A DNA stretch of 64,000 nucleotides from Sipunculus nudus. Lineage: Eukaryota; Annelida; Sipuncula; Golfingiida; Sipunculidae. The stretch is taken from NCBI GenBank assembly GCA_026874595.1, contig CM049308.1, forward strand, positions 47,687,327 to 47,751,326, read 5' to 3'. The notes below the pieces were generated by a model. It searched no databases, was not told the DNA's origin, and worked only from the letters and a program-made list of their open reading frames with translations. Positions 10,682 through 21,800 of the stretch are shown piece by piece. The position numbers were made by a program, and so were the translations under genes. Every line of letters starts with the position of its first letter. Within the stretch, counting starts at the first letter, position 1.

Positions 10682-12097
10682 TTTTTTAGGACTTTTGCTA
10701 TATTTTCATTTTGTTTTGTATTACAAGATTAACAGTGATTAACATGCACATTTAATTGTGTCAACAAATTGATATATTGCTAAAAAAATTTGAATGTTAA
10801 TGTTGTGAGGAATTCTTTTCTTCAGAAGAGTTAAAAACTGTTGCTTTCTTTTTTATTATTTTCAGTATTAAATTAAAGTTAAGATAATAATTAACATAAT
10901 GATATTGTTTCTCCCTCATCCAACCAATTGTGTGTAAACTATTGCTGTTTATCGGTCAGCCTGTTCAGGTACAATATGTATTGCGATACACTTTAAGCGA
11001 TAACTGATACATATTGACGATACGCTTAGTTTTCTTTGTGTATCATTTTCTTATTAAAATCTTTGTGATTAAAAAGACCTGTATATTTATGTGTACACAC
11101 ACACACACACACACACATACACACACACATATATACCATAAAAAGGCGCATAAAAGTCGAGAAATTTATTCCCAAAAATTTCTTCGAAAGTTTGGGGGTT
11201 ATCTTAATCTAAGATCCAGCCGATTTTACTCTAAATCTAACGAGTCATCAGGGGCAAAGCCTACCAGGTCTCCTCCAAAAAGTGGCACTGGTGGTGACAA
11301 AAATTGTCTATTGACCAATTACCATGGGTATATGGAAACAAAAATAAAGAAATATACATACACCGGGTGTTTGTGTTGTTTTATTGCATTTCCCGTCAAT
11401 TATAAATGGTAACTACAGCAGAAAACTTATGATTATGAGACCAAACTAATTCAAGAATGGCTATCTGTGATGTGCCATGCACAGCCATATTGTGAACACC
11501 TGCATGACACCTGACCCCCCATTCACTAGCATTCAGCGAAACTCCGATCCCATGTGATGATAATTTCCCTACAAGATTAAATGTTTCGCCAGGCTGTTGT
11601 ATGACATGTGACAAAAGGCTGGGCTAGTTCCACTGAACGATAGTCTTTTCCATTTTTCTTCACACAACATTAGCATCACCTGACATGAAATGATAGACTA
11701 TTTTATACCGGTGTCGAACTAACCCTTGTTCTGAAATGTGCAAAATGAAAGCTAAATAGCATAACGTCATATCTTATTTATAACACAAACCTCGAACAGT
11801 GGGCCTGCTGTGAGTTTCACTTTCTGCTATAAATCACGGTGACCAGCAGGTATTAATATCACTGATAGGGGATGTTACCTGCACTGCCAGCAGAGGTAGT
11901 GGGTGTTTGTAACGAGATAGCTGTGCATGGAAGCATATTTGTTGATGCAACTTTTATCTGACACTTTACATTGGATCTTGTTTGCACATCTGCCAGGAGC
12001 TGAGGCATATCCAGATTAAGTCAGCTCAAAAAGATTTCCCCCTTCAAAAATCAACCTCAGCATATATGTGGGGTTGACATTTATGCGGCTTTTTTTA

Positions 12098-12100
<3 letters not shown>
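10682..12100. other. Intronic sequence, no gene recognised
   Basis: AT-rich intron 1 sequence with a CA run at 11093-11132. A 250-bp stretch after it (11140-11400) is open in one frame, but its composition is not convincing. No exon with matching phase was found here. Confidence 0.6.
11093..11132. repeat. (CA)n microsatellite
   Basis: About 18 CA units with a TA interruption. Confidence 0.95.

Positions 12101-12193
<93 letters not shown>
12101..12193. repeat. (TA)n microsatellite
   Basis: About 46 uninterrupted TA units. They create false Ile/Tyr ORFs on both strands. Confidence 0.97.
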
Positions 12194-12195
<2 letters not shown>

Positions 12196-12626
12196 GAGCA
12201 TTTCAGGCAGTCATATTCTTATGTTAAGCTCAAGTGAGCCACTTATCCATGAAGCCACAAAGTCATTGCTGCAGTGTCCACTTCTGGGTTGATAGGCACT
12301 CATTTCACATGATGGGCCAAATCTTTTGTTTCATAAATGGTATGCTGCCACTTGTCAGAGATATGGAGTCGAAGGAGAGAAAACCAATGGCTTTGATGAC
12401 AAGCTGACAATCCTTGAGAGGCCCAACCATGGTGACAAGCCTGCCATCATCTAGATGTTTGTAAAAAATAGAACATTCTTATAAAACAAAGTAAGGAAGT
12501 TAAATAAGCAAAGTTGGCTAGGGTATTCAATATGTTTAAACCTATGGAAGATCTGAAAATTAAAAATAATCCATTTAAATATATGTGGGCTCTTCAAAGA
12601 CATTTATTCTCTTGCTTTCACTCGTG

Positions 12627-13340
12627 TTGCGTGTGCCGTTCTGGAGTGTCTGCTGTTAAAGAATGTTACTGATGTCTCTTTTATTGTATGCAGCAGTCTT
12701 ACATGTGTATGTGCAGTGCTAGCATTGTCTGTTGCCATGGGTGACACGCGAGCCAGGCCAGCCCACGTGTGGACACTGACATGTAGAAACACAGTGTTCT
12801 TTGTTCTAGATGTTTCCTGTAACGTGTGTATTGTTGGGTTCTTTAGATTGTTCTGGAAATGGGAAGTTCTCGGCTTGAGGTGAAAAGGGGCTGTGTTTTA
12901 GAGCGGAGGAGAGAGGAGAGAAAATTCCAGCAGACACAGAAGAGTGTGTGTCAGTTTGTATAATTGCGGCAGTTATTAATCTTCTTCGAATTTTTAACGG
13001 ATTTTAATTAGTCTTCAGTTTGCCTTTTGGATCACTACCAGAACTTCACTTTTGGATTACAACAAATTGATTTTGTGATTGAACTGGACTGTTATTCTCT
13101 GAGAAGATTTATGTGCACTGTTCATCTGGATTATATGCTTTAAAAGACTTTTTGTTGCTGTGACAGTGGTGGTATCCAGGTACTGTGCACTTTATTTATA
13201 TACTTGTATTGATTTACTGTTGTACTGTTGTTATACTGTGTAATTGTATTGATTTAGTGTATTGTAATGTTAGGATTGTTTTAAGAATAAATTATAATTA
13301 TTTGTTAACAAAAAACCACTTACTTCTTTATTCATTCCCC
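12627..13340 (+). repeat. Possible solo LTR or unique intronic block
   Basis: A block of LTR-like make-up: TGTTGCGTGTGCC at the left, purine-rich AGCGGAGGAGAGAGGAGAG near 12902, T-rich middle and AATAAA at about 13287. No polypurine tract, primer-binding site, target duplication or second copy is in view, so it could simply be unique sequence. Confidence 0.25.
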
Positions 13341-13449
13341 TAGACATTTCACACTGCCTAGTTTTACAGAATCTGATTTTTTTTTATCCCCATACAAAAT
13401 TCATGTTTGTCACGACTACGTAATCTGTTGATATTAGGTTCCGTAACAA

Positions 13450-13758
13450 GAAACTAACCCAGCTTCACCAATGGCAATGTCATTTGACCTTTCCTTCTGG
13501 TGAATTTGTTGAAAAAAAGTGGCTTGCACGTATCTTTAAAACAGGTTAGACCAATCAAGCTCTGCAATAAATCCAGTATTTTTATATGTCAGTTATGTAG
13601 GTCATAAAGAAACAAGGTGTTCCCCCAGTTAAATGGCGTAAAATTAATCATTAACTGTCTTAACAAACCCTTGACCGCTTGACCCCTGACCGATTTTTTG
13701 AAAATTTGTTTTTCCAAAAGAAAAGCTTGTCCCCTGACGCTTTTCAAAAAACGGCGCT
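13450..13758 (-). mobile_element. Truncated inverted copy of the 15818-16405 TIR element
   Basis: Read on the minus strand from 13758, the sequence matches the left part of the element at 15818 in order: TACAGTAGAGCGCCGT, GGTCAGGGGTC and GACAGTTAATGATTAA. The far end is missing. Confidence 0.65.
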
Positions 13759-13759
13759 C

Positions 13760-15578
13760 TACTGTACATGCCGCTCTGAGAACATAAAATGGAAAAACAT
13801 GCAATATATATATATATATTTCAGTGGTAGGAAAATAAATCAACACTAATGAGGAACATTTGCATTATCCATCTGTCATCGCTGACACACCGGTTAGTCA
13901 TGGAAGCACTGACTAGTGTACATACATCCCTCATCAAGTTGATCATATACGGCAATATCATGTTTAAGTATTAAAGAGGCAAACAAAAGAAACAAAAATA
14001 GATTAAGTTTTGTGAATAATTCATTTAATAGTTTAGGTTAGGGTTGTCTCAATATTTGTTAGCAGGAATTGTTTCATTGATACGATGATACAGCATGCAA
14101 AGTGTATCAGTAACCGTATCGATGTGGTGTATCAATATGTATCGATACCTGATGTGAAAAGGGCATTCATAATCAATTTTTCTGAATCTTATTTTGTAAT
14201 CAGTAAAATCAAGCATTAACACCAAACTGAGAACTCAAGTTTACAAAACACTTTGAAACATTGATCATAGAGATAATCTAGATGATGCCATGTTATGTTA
14301 TTATGTTTTTCTAGTGATTTTTTTAAAAATAATTTTCTTTTAAATTCAGTTAAAACATTTTATGATTTAAAAATAATAAACTATATGCATATGCATAAGT
14401 TGACATGGTATGAGCCAAACTAAGGATAAATAATGATGCAACTTATAATTATGAATTAACTTATATTGTTAGATAATTTATATTGCAAATTTATCAAATT
14501 TTTAAAATTAAAGAAAAATTATTAATTAAATAAATAATTATTTTCTGCCAAAAATGGATATGCTGAAAAAAATAGGCTTTAATATAAACTTAAAACCATT
14601 GTTCCCCTGCCTCAGCAGAAAGTTTAAGTGATAAGTCCTTTCTGTCATTATTGCCTGTCCACCTGCAAATACAGAAAAGCTCCTACTTGTGGACAACTCC
14701 AAGAGGGACAATTCACTAATGCAGACACTAAATCTCATTCCCTTCAAATTTGCCTCTATATTATGTTTAACGTGAACTCAGTAAAGCGGACAACTCACTA
14801 TCTCGGACAACGGACAAATTTTCCTGTCCCGCCTGCATATCCAGTACATATTATGACCCTTTAAAGCAGACAGACATCGCGAGTTTTATTTTTGTTCATA
14901 TACCTGCCAGGGGATGGCATTCTGAGGTCCTGACCTTGTATGACCTGTTTTGGTTAAAACGACGTAGCCCGAGGACAAGCTTAATTTGATGACCCATCCT
15001 GATGTTACATGTGAATATACAGCCAAAATTCTTGTATGTTTCTATAAAGTGTAGTTTTCACAATCATTACATTATTAAGATTGGCCGGTCAATCAGAAAA
15101 AACTAAGCTTTCAAACAGCTTTTCATTTGGCAAGACAACCATCAAAGACTAGAGTGTGTGCATTGTGAATGGTGTCTGGCCCGGGAAGCTTTATCTAGTT
15201 AGCGACAGTTTGCACTTTTTAATTGTGAATGTGTTGTGAAGAAATTTAAGAAATAATCATGCTGTCCAAATGCTGTCAATAATCGGTCTTCAATATACCT
15301 AGTGTAACCATCCATGAACTATGCTTATTCAGAAGATGAAGCATGGTACGTTGAAGTGAAACTGTCTAGATTAGTGTGTAAGGCTTAGCTGATGAAGTTG
15401 AAAGAGAAAAAGAAAATGTTTGTCTTCCCTTTTTTTTTAATTATATTCTATAAAGTACAATTAAATGCATATTTAAGCTATTTTAAAAATGATTAAAATA
15501 AAATTTATGTATTTCAAATGAAGCGTAAACATAATCAAAACAGAAGATTTCAGTAACATTCAATGAAGAATTAACGTA
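13760..15578. other. Intronic sequence with TIR-element debris
   Basis: AT-rich. Segments near 14680-14850 (GTGGACAACTCC, GCGGACAACTCACTATC) look like the interior of the element that ends at 15667. No gene is supported. Confidence 0.5.
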
Positions 15579-15667
15579 ATATGCCAAACTCCTCTTAACA
15601 GAACAACTCACTAATACATACAAAAACCTCCAGTCCCTTGAGTGTCCTGCTAAGAGGAGTTTCACTG
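15579..15667 (+). repeat. Inverted-repeat end of a TA-target element
   Basis: AAACTCCTCTTA at 15580 is complementary to TAAGAGGAGTTT at 15651. The right arm ends CACTG|TA, the usual form of a TA-flanked DNA-transposon terminus. Confidence 0.5.
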
Positions 15668-15817
15668 TACTTCATATACAACACAGTATCTGAAAACCTT
15701 AACTGTTCGTGGCAGTTATGTCAGAGTATTTGTCTTGCATTCATATATTTAGTATTTGATTATCACCAGATAACAGCCATTTCCTCATAGCTTTTTAAAT
15801 GCTTATATAATAATATA

Positions 15818-16405
15818 CAGTATAGAGTGCCATTTTTCTGAAACAAGCTCTTTGTTGGGAAAAACAAACATTCCGGAAAACAGTCAGGGGTCTAGTGGCA
15901 AGTTTGTATGACAGTTAATGATTAACTTAATGCCACATACCTGGAGAACACGTTGGTTCTTTTTTACCTATGTAATTGATGACCAGAACATATGAAAATA
16001 TTGGATCTATTGCAGAGCTTGATTAAAAAAGATGAGTTACACATGAACCAGCTCGAGCACAAGCAATGTATGAGTGATACCCACCTCATGGGAGTGAACT
16101 GCTCAGTTGTTTAGCTCTTGGATAACATTTTCTAAGAGTATAGGAAGCCTTGTGTTTTGGGGCAAGCTGTAGTTTATACACCTTTGCCGTGACGACAAAA
16201 TCGGTCCAGAACTATTTAATTAGGGTCACCACTGGGCTTTATTTAAAACAAGCCCTTGTGACTTGTAATTACAAAAATTCTTGCGAGGTATTCACATGCT
16301 TGAAAAATATTTCGTAAATATGAATAAATTTTTCGGTACCCCATTTAAAATTTTGGAAAAACAAATTTTCAGAAAAACGGCATTCGGAAAGACGGCGCTG
16401 TACTG
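15818..16405 (+). mobile_element. TA-flanked non-autonomous TIR element (Tc1/mariner-like ends)
   Basis: 588 bp between TA dinucleotides at 15816-15817 and 16406-16407. The left end CAGTATAGAGTGCCATTTTT pairs with the right end, which reads CAGTACAGCGCCGTCTTTC on the complement. There is no transposase, so it is a MITE. Its superfamily is inferred from the TA target and CAGT ends. Confidence 0.7.
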
Positions 16406-16490
16406 TATATAAAAAATATATATAAGTACATTTTGCATTTGCTAAAATTTTGAAAATTTCAGCTGAGGGCTGTGACCCATGGGTCCTTTG
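16406..16490 (+). mobile_element. 3' end of an HLE-A copy
   Basis: TTTCAGCTGAGGG followed by the palindrome GACCCATGGGTC and CTTTGTT. The matching 5' end was not found. It lies 101 nt upstream of exon 2. Confidence 0.6.
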
Positions 16491-16591
16491 TTATTTTAAT
16501 TTAGACACTTTTGAACTGTTTGGCCAAAAAAGCTGCACATTTTTTAGTAATGTGTAATGTCATAATTTAAGTGTAACAATGGTACTTACAG

Positions 16592-16737
16592 TATATCCCA
16601 CTTGGTGAGCAGTGTTCATGTGATTGGCCAGAGATCTTTACCCTTGTTGTTGGAAGCTACATATGAGGAGACCCACTCTGAGCAGTCTATTGGCAAGAAA
16701 GTCCGAAAAGATTCAACAGACACAGGCCAAAACACAG
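16592..16737 (+). CDS. Exon 2 in view: end of TRM61-like unit A
   Basis: 146 nt (1 nt + 48 codons + 1 nt), acceptor TACTTACAG, donor CACAG|GTACAG, phase 2 in and phase 1 out. It encodes ISHLVSSVHVIGQRSLPLLL and a Glu-rich continuation (EATYEETHSEQ), then a polar linker (KKVRKDSTDTGQNT). In the TRM61/TrmI family the GG..Y..SP strand is followed by a helix of the IxQVxxxxxxL type and then an LE strand, which fits. The phase agrees with exon 1 (Ser from AG|T) and exon 3 (Ala from G|CA). This is the main support for an exon whose polypyrimidine tract is weak. Its counterpart in unit B is exon 7, which has the same phases. Confidence 0.7.
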
Positions 16738-16783
16738 GTACAGCACAACATGAGCTGTCACAGACACAGGCAGAAACGGGTGT
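16712..16783 (+). repeat. Exon-2 end plus donor repeat, left block
   Basis: The exon end ACAGACACAGGCC...CACAG|GTACAG is followed by another copy, CACAGACACAGGCAGAAAC. The unit is about 43 bp. The array is interrupted by the foldback element and resumes at 17745. Confidence 0.75.
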
Positions 16784-17621
16784 AGGACAAAAGCCCACCC
16801 AAATCAAAGCCCACCCATAAAATAAGCCCACTGGACCAAAGCCCATCCCATAAAGTGCAGACTTGGACATTTAATTATATATACATATAAATGTACATAT
16901 ATATATATATTTATATATATATAATTAAATGATTTTTAGTATTTTTTCTAAACTTTTTTAAATACTACTGTATTAATTTCTAAATATAACATTTTTTTAC
17001 ACTAAAAGCATGTATTAGAACTGTATATGTGCTTGCATATGCATGCATATATTTGTTGTACATCTGTCTGCAGCTTGATATAACAGAATAAAGTATATAT
17101 AAGAGTATATATTTGTTATATTTATATTTTTATAGATCACTTTATAGATCACTATGTATACATATATATTAATTTGAAAATATCATAATATAAGATTTAT
17201 ATAAATATATATATATATATATAATATATAATGGTATATATTTCTTGTAAATACAATAATGTCAATAGGCTAAATTGTTATAATATAAATTATATATTAT
17301 TCATAATAATATAATTTATATGTTAATATTTGTTAATCATTATATTTATACTCTTTAATATTTAAATTCCTCACAGGCCCATATACCACACTCAGGGGAA
17401 TGTGACACCAATCTCTTGAGCAAATAATCAGACTACTGGTAATTAGCTGGCTGGTTTCTGATTGGGTCTAATTTATATACACTTACATATACAAGCTGCC
17501 GACATATAAACAACAGACAGATGCATGCACATGCGCATACATTATAAGGAAAAGTTATATACATTTTGAAGTTGATACAGTAGTATTTAAAAAAACTTAA
17601 GAAAAACATCCTAAAATCATT

Positions 17622-17658
<37 letters not shown>

Positions 17659-17722
17659 GTGGGCTTTTGTCCAAGTCTGCACTTTAAGGAGTGGGCTTTT
17701 GTCCAGTGGGCTCTTGTCAGGG
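16784..17722. mobile_element. Foldback/long-TIR AT-rich element
   Basis: About 940 bp whose two halves are inverted copies. The left arm has AGTGCAGACTTGGACA at about 16855, the right arm its complement TGTCCAAGTCTGCACT at about 17669. Repeated AAAGCCCAC motifs lie at both ends. Pairing continues inward (AAATACTACTGTAT left, ATACAGTAGTATTT right). The interior is TA-rich with no ORF. It sits inside the exon-2 donor array. Confidence 0.85.
17625..17655. repeat. (TA)n inside the foldback element
   Basis: A short pure TA run at the right arm. Confidence 0.9.
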
Positions 17723-17744
17723 TTGTTTTTTGTCTGTCATCCAA

Positions 17745-17867
17745 CCAAAACACACTGCCGATACCACACAACATGAGCTGTCACAGACACAGGCTGTAAC
17801 ACAAGTACCATAAAACATGAGCTGTCACAGACACTGGCCATAACACGGGTACCACACAACATGATTG
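17745..17867 (+). repeat. Exon-2 end plus donor repeat, right block
   Basis: About three ~44-bp units of ACATGAGCTGTCACAGACAC followed by GGCCATAACACGGGTACC. They match the end of exon 2 and the first bases of its intron. The GT survives in some units only. Confidence 0.75.
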
Positions 17868-17869
17868 TG

Positions 17870-19860
17870 GTCGACCCATCAGAAATACAATTTGACCATT
17901 AGGCAGGAATCTCAGAAATCTGTTCCTTGCATTTCTCAAAAATCATCCCAGCAATTACTGTGAAAATTTTATCCAAGATTTCTCCCATGAGATGATATAT
18001 GTATCCGCCAAAACGAAGTTTTGCAGATACTATGTTTTTGACCGAGTTCCGCTGCTGCCGCCACCGCATTCGTTTCCGGAGAACTCCTCTGAGACTACTG
18101 GACAGATTTTTCCAAAACTTACACCAATTATCAGGTCACATGTGAACTGGTGCCTAACCAATTGGCCTTGACCTCTGACCTTTCCTCTCTGCCCAGCATC
18201 CGTTTGTGCGTCTGTTTCCACACATAAACCCACATATCTCCAGAACCGTTTGACCGATCAGGAAAAAAATTTTTGTACAAATGTAGCCCTTGGATAGCTT
18301 TATAACATACACAAAAAATGGTGGTGCCACCTGCAACCATGTTTGCACAGTGTGCATCTGTTCATCTGCCTTGGGTTAAAATCACTCGTATCTCTGCAGT
18401 GGTTTGACTAATTCACCTGAAATTCAGCATGCGTATACATCCTAGATAGCTTTCTTGATTTTATGACAGGTGGCACCACCTACATTCATGTTCACGCTGC
18501 AGACATCCAAGCTCATATCTCGGGAACCGTTTGACCAATCAGGAAAAAAAATTACACAAATGTAGCCCTTGGATAGCTGTATAATGTACACAAAAATGGT
18601 GGCACCACCTTCAGCCATCTAGCACAGCGTCCAGCTAATTGTCTGCCTTGGGTTAGAATCACTCATATCTTTGCAGTGGTTTGACCAAATTACCTGAAAT
18701 TCGGCATGCTTATACATCCCGCATAGCTTTCTTGATTTTATGACAGGTGGCGCCACCTTTATTCACGTTTATGCTGTAGACATCCATGCTTTTATCTCTG
18801 GACACGTTCAACCAATCAGGAAAAAAATTTTATACCAATGTAGCCCTTGGATAGCTTTATAACATACACAAAATTGGTGGCGCCACCTGCAGCCATTTTT
18901 GCACAGCGTCCCTCTGTTTGTCTGCCTAGGGTTAAAATTACTCATATCTCTGCAGTGGTTTGACCAAATTACCTGTAATTCGCATGCGTATACATCCTGG
19001 ATAGCTTTCTTGATTTTATAACAGGTGGCACCAGCTTCATTCAAGTTCACGCTGCAGACATTAATGCTTATATCTCCTGACTCGTTTGACCAATCAGGAA
19101 AAAGTTTTTACACAAATGTAGCCCTTGGATAGCTTCATAACATACACAAAAATGGTGGAGCCATCTGCAGCCATTTTTGTACAGCGTCCATCTGTTTGTG
19201 TGCTGCGGGATAAAATCACTCATATATCTGCAGTGGTTTGGCTTTTCCACCTGAAATTTTGCATGTGTATACATCTTGGATAGTTTCTCATTCAAATAAA
19301 AGGTGGCGCCCCCTACAATCATGTTTACCTGGCAGACATCCATTCTAATATGTAACACATGTAACTCTATTTCCCCTTGCCACTCAATCCATGCCTCACT
19401 TCACCTGTCCTACTCTGATTTTTGCGGATACACGTATTCTAGTTGGTATTGAAATTACAATCCATTAGAAGTATAATATGGCTGTGAGGCATGAATATCT
19501 TATTTACTTTTGCTTGCATAGTCTCAAGAACTGTTCTTGCAATTGCCATGAAAATTTATATTCATTAGTGGTTGTGTGCTATAAAAAATTATATGGTCAC
19601 CAGGCAGCAACTTTGGTATTCATTTAATGCACATTATCTCACACACCATTCAAACAATTGCTGTGAAAAATTTGTAGAAGATAAACACACTTGAGAGGAT
19701 GTATATTAAATTTCAAACCTGTCAAAAATATAATATAGCCCTGAGGCAATGAACTAGTAAATCCTTTTGCCTGTATCATCCCAAGAACTGTTCAAGCAAT
19801 GTGGCAAACATTTTACCGATAGACTGACACCCATGAGAAGATGTGCTAAAAAAAGATGAT
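17870..19860 (+). repeat. ~145-bp tandem repeat, split by HLE-B
   Basis: About four diverged units with TCTCAAGAACTGTTC...GCAATTGC(C/T)(A/G)TGAAAATTT and CCATGAGAAGATGT. They lie at 17870-17999 and 19443-19860, with an HLE-B element between. Confidence 0.65.
18000..19442 (+). mobile_element. HLE-B copy, full length apart from the 3' hairpin
   Basis: The 5' end forms a hairpin with arms GTATCCGC/GCGGATAC plus AAAAC/GTTTT around a GAA loop. Internal units of about 295 bp carry GGAACCGTTTGACCGATCAGG, the GGTGGCGCCACC palindrome and CTTGGGTTAAAATCACTC. The right end reads TTTTTGCGGATACACGTATT, then CTAG|TT. The loop-side hairpin arms seen in other copies are deleted here. No ORF is credible. Confidence 0.8.
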
Positions 19861-19905
19861 ATCAGGAATGTTGGGGTAATATATATTGTTTATTTTATTA
19901 TGTAG

Positions 19906-20261
19906 CATTTTGTGGAGTATTCAGAAGAGTATTGCCAAACACTGGACAACCAGTGAGGGCCAGAGAACATTTCAGTAGTGGAGATATGATAGTGCTTAGA
20001 CCAACAGTTCAAAGAAAAGGTTATTACCCCATCATGTGGATAGAGACCTTGACAGAGAGTGGTCATTGTGACCCCACCCGAATAGGAGGCCAGCTGTCAC
20101 ATGACCAGATCATCAAAGCGGGTCCCGGTCAGCTGCTCAGGATGCACACCAAGTCAACAAACACAAAAAACGCTCACAGATTGCTTTATGCAGTCAAGGC
20201 AGACGTTCATACAATAGCAGAATATGCCTATCACAAAGGCTACTTCCATGTACCTCCAAGG
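19906..20261 (+). CDS. Exon 3 in view: linker and N-terminal domain of unit B
   Basis: 356 nt (2 nt + 118 codons), acceptor TATTATGTAG, donor AGG|GTAAGT, phase 1 in and phase 0 out. After a short linker it encodes HFSSGDMIVL, the usual opening of the TrmI/TRM61 N-terminal beta domain. Then come ESGHCDPTRIGGQLSHDQII and KAGPGQLLR, which match the family pattern GH...G.l.H..IIG...G. The segment RLLYAVKADVHTIAEYAYH then leads into the Rossmann-like domain. This domain helps the oligomer bind tRNA in known family members. Because it follows the end of unit A, it marks the start of a second, complete methyltransferase-like unit in the same chain. Confidence 0.8.
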
Positions 20262-20924
20262 GTAAGTTAAACAATTTTTATTCTCAACATTTATGTCTCT
20301 AACTCTCATGGATTTCTATTTGTACCTGTTGATGTGCATTCATGTACTGGTACGTGCAGATACTTAAGTACATCTCATCAGCTTTGTGTATCACACTGCC
20401 AGTCTTTACATGTATTTCTGTTTATTTGGTGTATCTGTTCTAACTGACCTACTTCTGATTTGCTTATTTGTTTCTTTGGTCTGTCAGTCAACTTTAAGTG
20501 GAAACTCTTGTTATGACACCACCACTCTAATTTAAAAAAATGATTAATTATGTAAGGTATAGGTTTCATGCACATACAGTGGTCCCTGGTTACAGCTTCC
20601 CCTTGAAAAGATAGTTTTAGAGTGAAAATGTTCTTTATCTTTATTTCAAAGTTAATTGTAGCATAAAGAAATTTTAAAACTGGTGCACACAATATTAATA
20701 CTAAAAATAATAATAATAATAATAATAATAGTGTTTTTATCATGGCAATTTTCTTATAGTCAAATCACACATGCACTCATATCCACATACAAAGATCAGT
20801 CTCTTGGAAACCTACTCCCTGTACCTCTCCCTAAGCCCACTTTTGTTCTCACTTCTCCCATGTGTTTATCCATTGTAATTCCCTTGCAAACAACTTATTC
20901 ATATTAATGACCAAAAAATTGCTG
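20262..20924. other. Intron 3 start, no gene recognised
   Basis: AT-rich sequence with an (AAT)n run at 20705-20731. Nothing else is supported. Confidence 0.6.
20705..20731. repeat. (AAT)n microsatellite
   Basis: About nine AAT units. Confidence 0.9.
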
Positions 20925-21800
20925 ATAGAGATAGAGATTGCCCTGAATCTTGTATTGAATATTTACCATGGCCAGGGTTGTCAGTTCCTGAAAACTGGTG
21001 GCTCCACCTGTATTTTTTCTAATTTTTATGAATTTTTTTTCTGTTTTTGAGACCATCAAATGACAGAAATTATGTCAATATCTCAGCTGTGGTTTTATCT
21101 AGTGTCCCAAAACCTTTATGTGTCTGTCTTTTCATCTTTCGTTATGTCCGTTAAATTTGTTTCCTCATGATAGCTCCATTTTGGATTCACATATTGATTT
21201 CAAACTTGAATTATATATGGCCCGTCCCTAAAGCAAGATTTCTATTGCTTTTGGTGTCATGAGGTCAAGGTCACAGGAACCATTTGTCCACATATTTGTT
21301 TCTGGATGATAACTTTAGTTTGGATTGACATATTTGTTTCAAACTTGACTTTTACACAGCCCACCAATAAGGTAAGGACCCTTTTTATTTTGGGGTCATG
21401 AGGTCAAAGGTCACAGGACTTGCTTCTTAAAAAAGATTGTGGATGAATGTTAAGCCAAACCTTCCATCTTCCAGATATTGCTCAACAGCCAATAATGGAA
21501 GAAACTTATGGATTTTGGGGTCACAAGGTCAAAGGTCAAGGTCACAGGAGCCATCTGTCCATACATCTGTTTCCAGATAATAGCTCCAAGTTTGACTGAA
21601 ATATTGGTTTCAATCTAGGTCCACCACTGATGTAAGAACTTTTTTTGATTTTCTGGTCATGAATCAAAGGTCAAGGTCACTGGACCTACTTCTTTAAAAA
21701 GATTGCAGATGCATTTTATGCCAAACTTTTCATCTCAAACCTTCCATATTTCCACATGTGGCTCATCTGCCAATAGGGGATGATTCTGTTTGATTTTTGG
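20925..21800 (+). mobile_element. Internal fragment of an HLE-A copy, AGGTCA-rich
   Basis: It matches the interior of 8737-10681 in order: CAGGGTTGTCAGTTCC, TTTTTGAGACCATC, and several GGTCATGAGGTCAAAGG / AAGGTCACAGG units. Both ends are missing. Confidence 0.7.

Noticed and set aside
12016-12292. Ile/Tyr-repeat ORFs here and at 24556-25018 and 55547-55747
   Set aside because: They are produced by (TA)n microsatellites.
12627-13340. Firm call of a solo LTR
   Set aside because: Only general composition and an AATAAA support it. No target duplication or second copy is in the window, so it is listed at low confidence only.
19925-20261. Joining exon 1 directly to exon 3 through an alternative acceptor at 19924
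   Set aside because: The phase would work, but it skips the region that the family needs after GG..Y. The exon at 16592 fits in phase and content and uses a better acceptor for exon 3 (19905).
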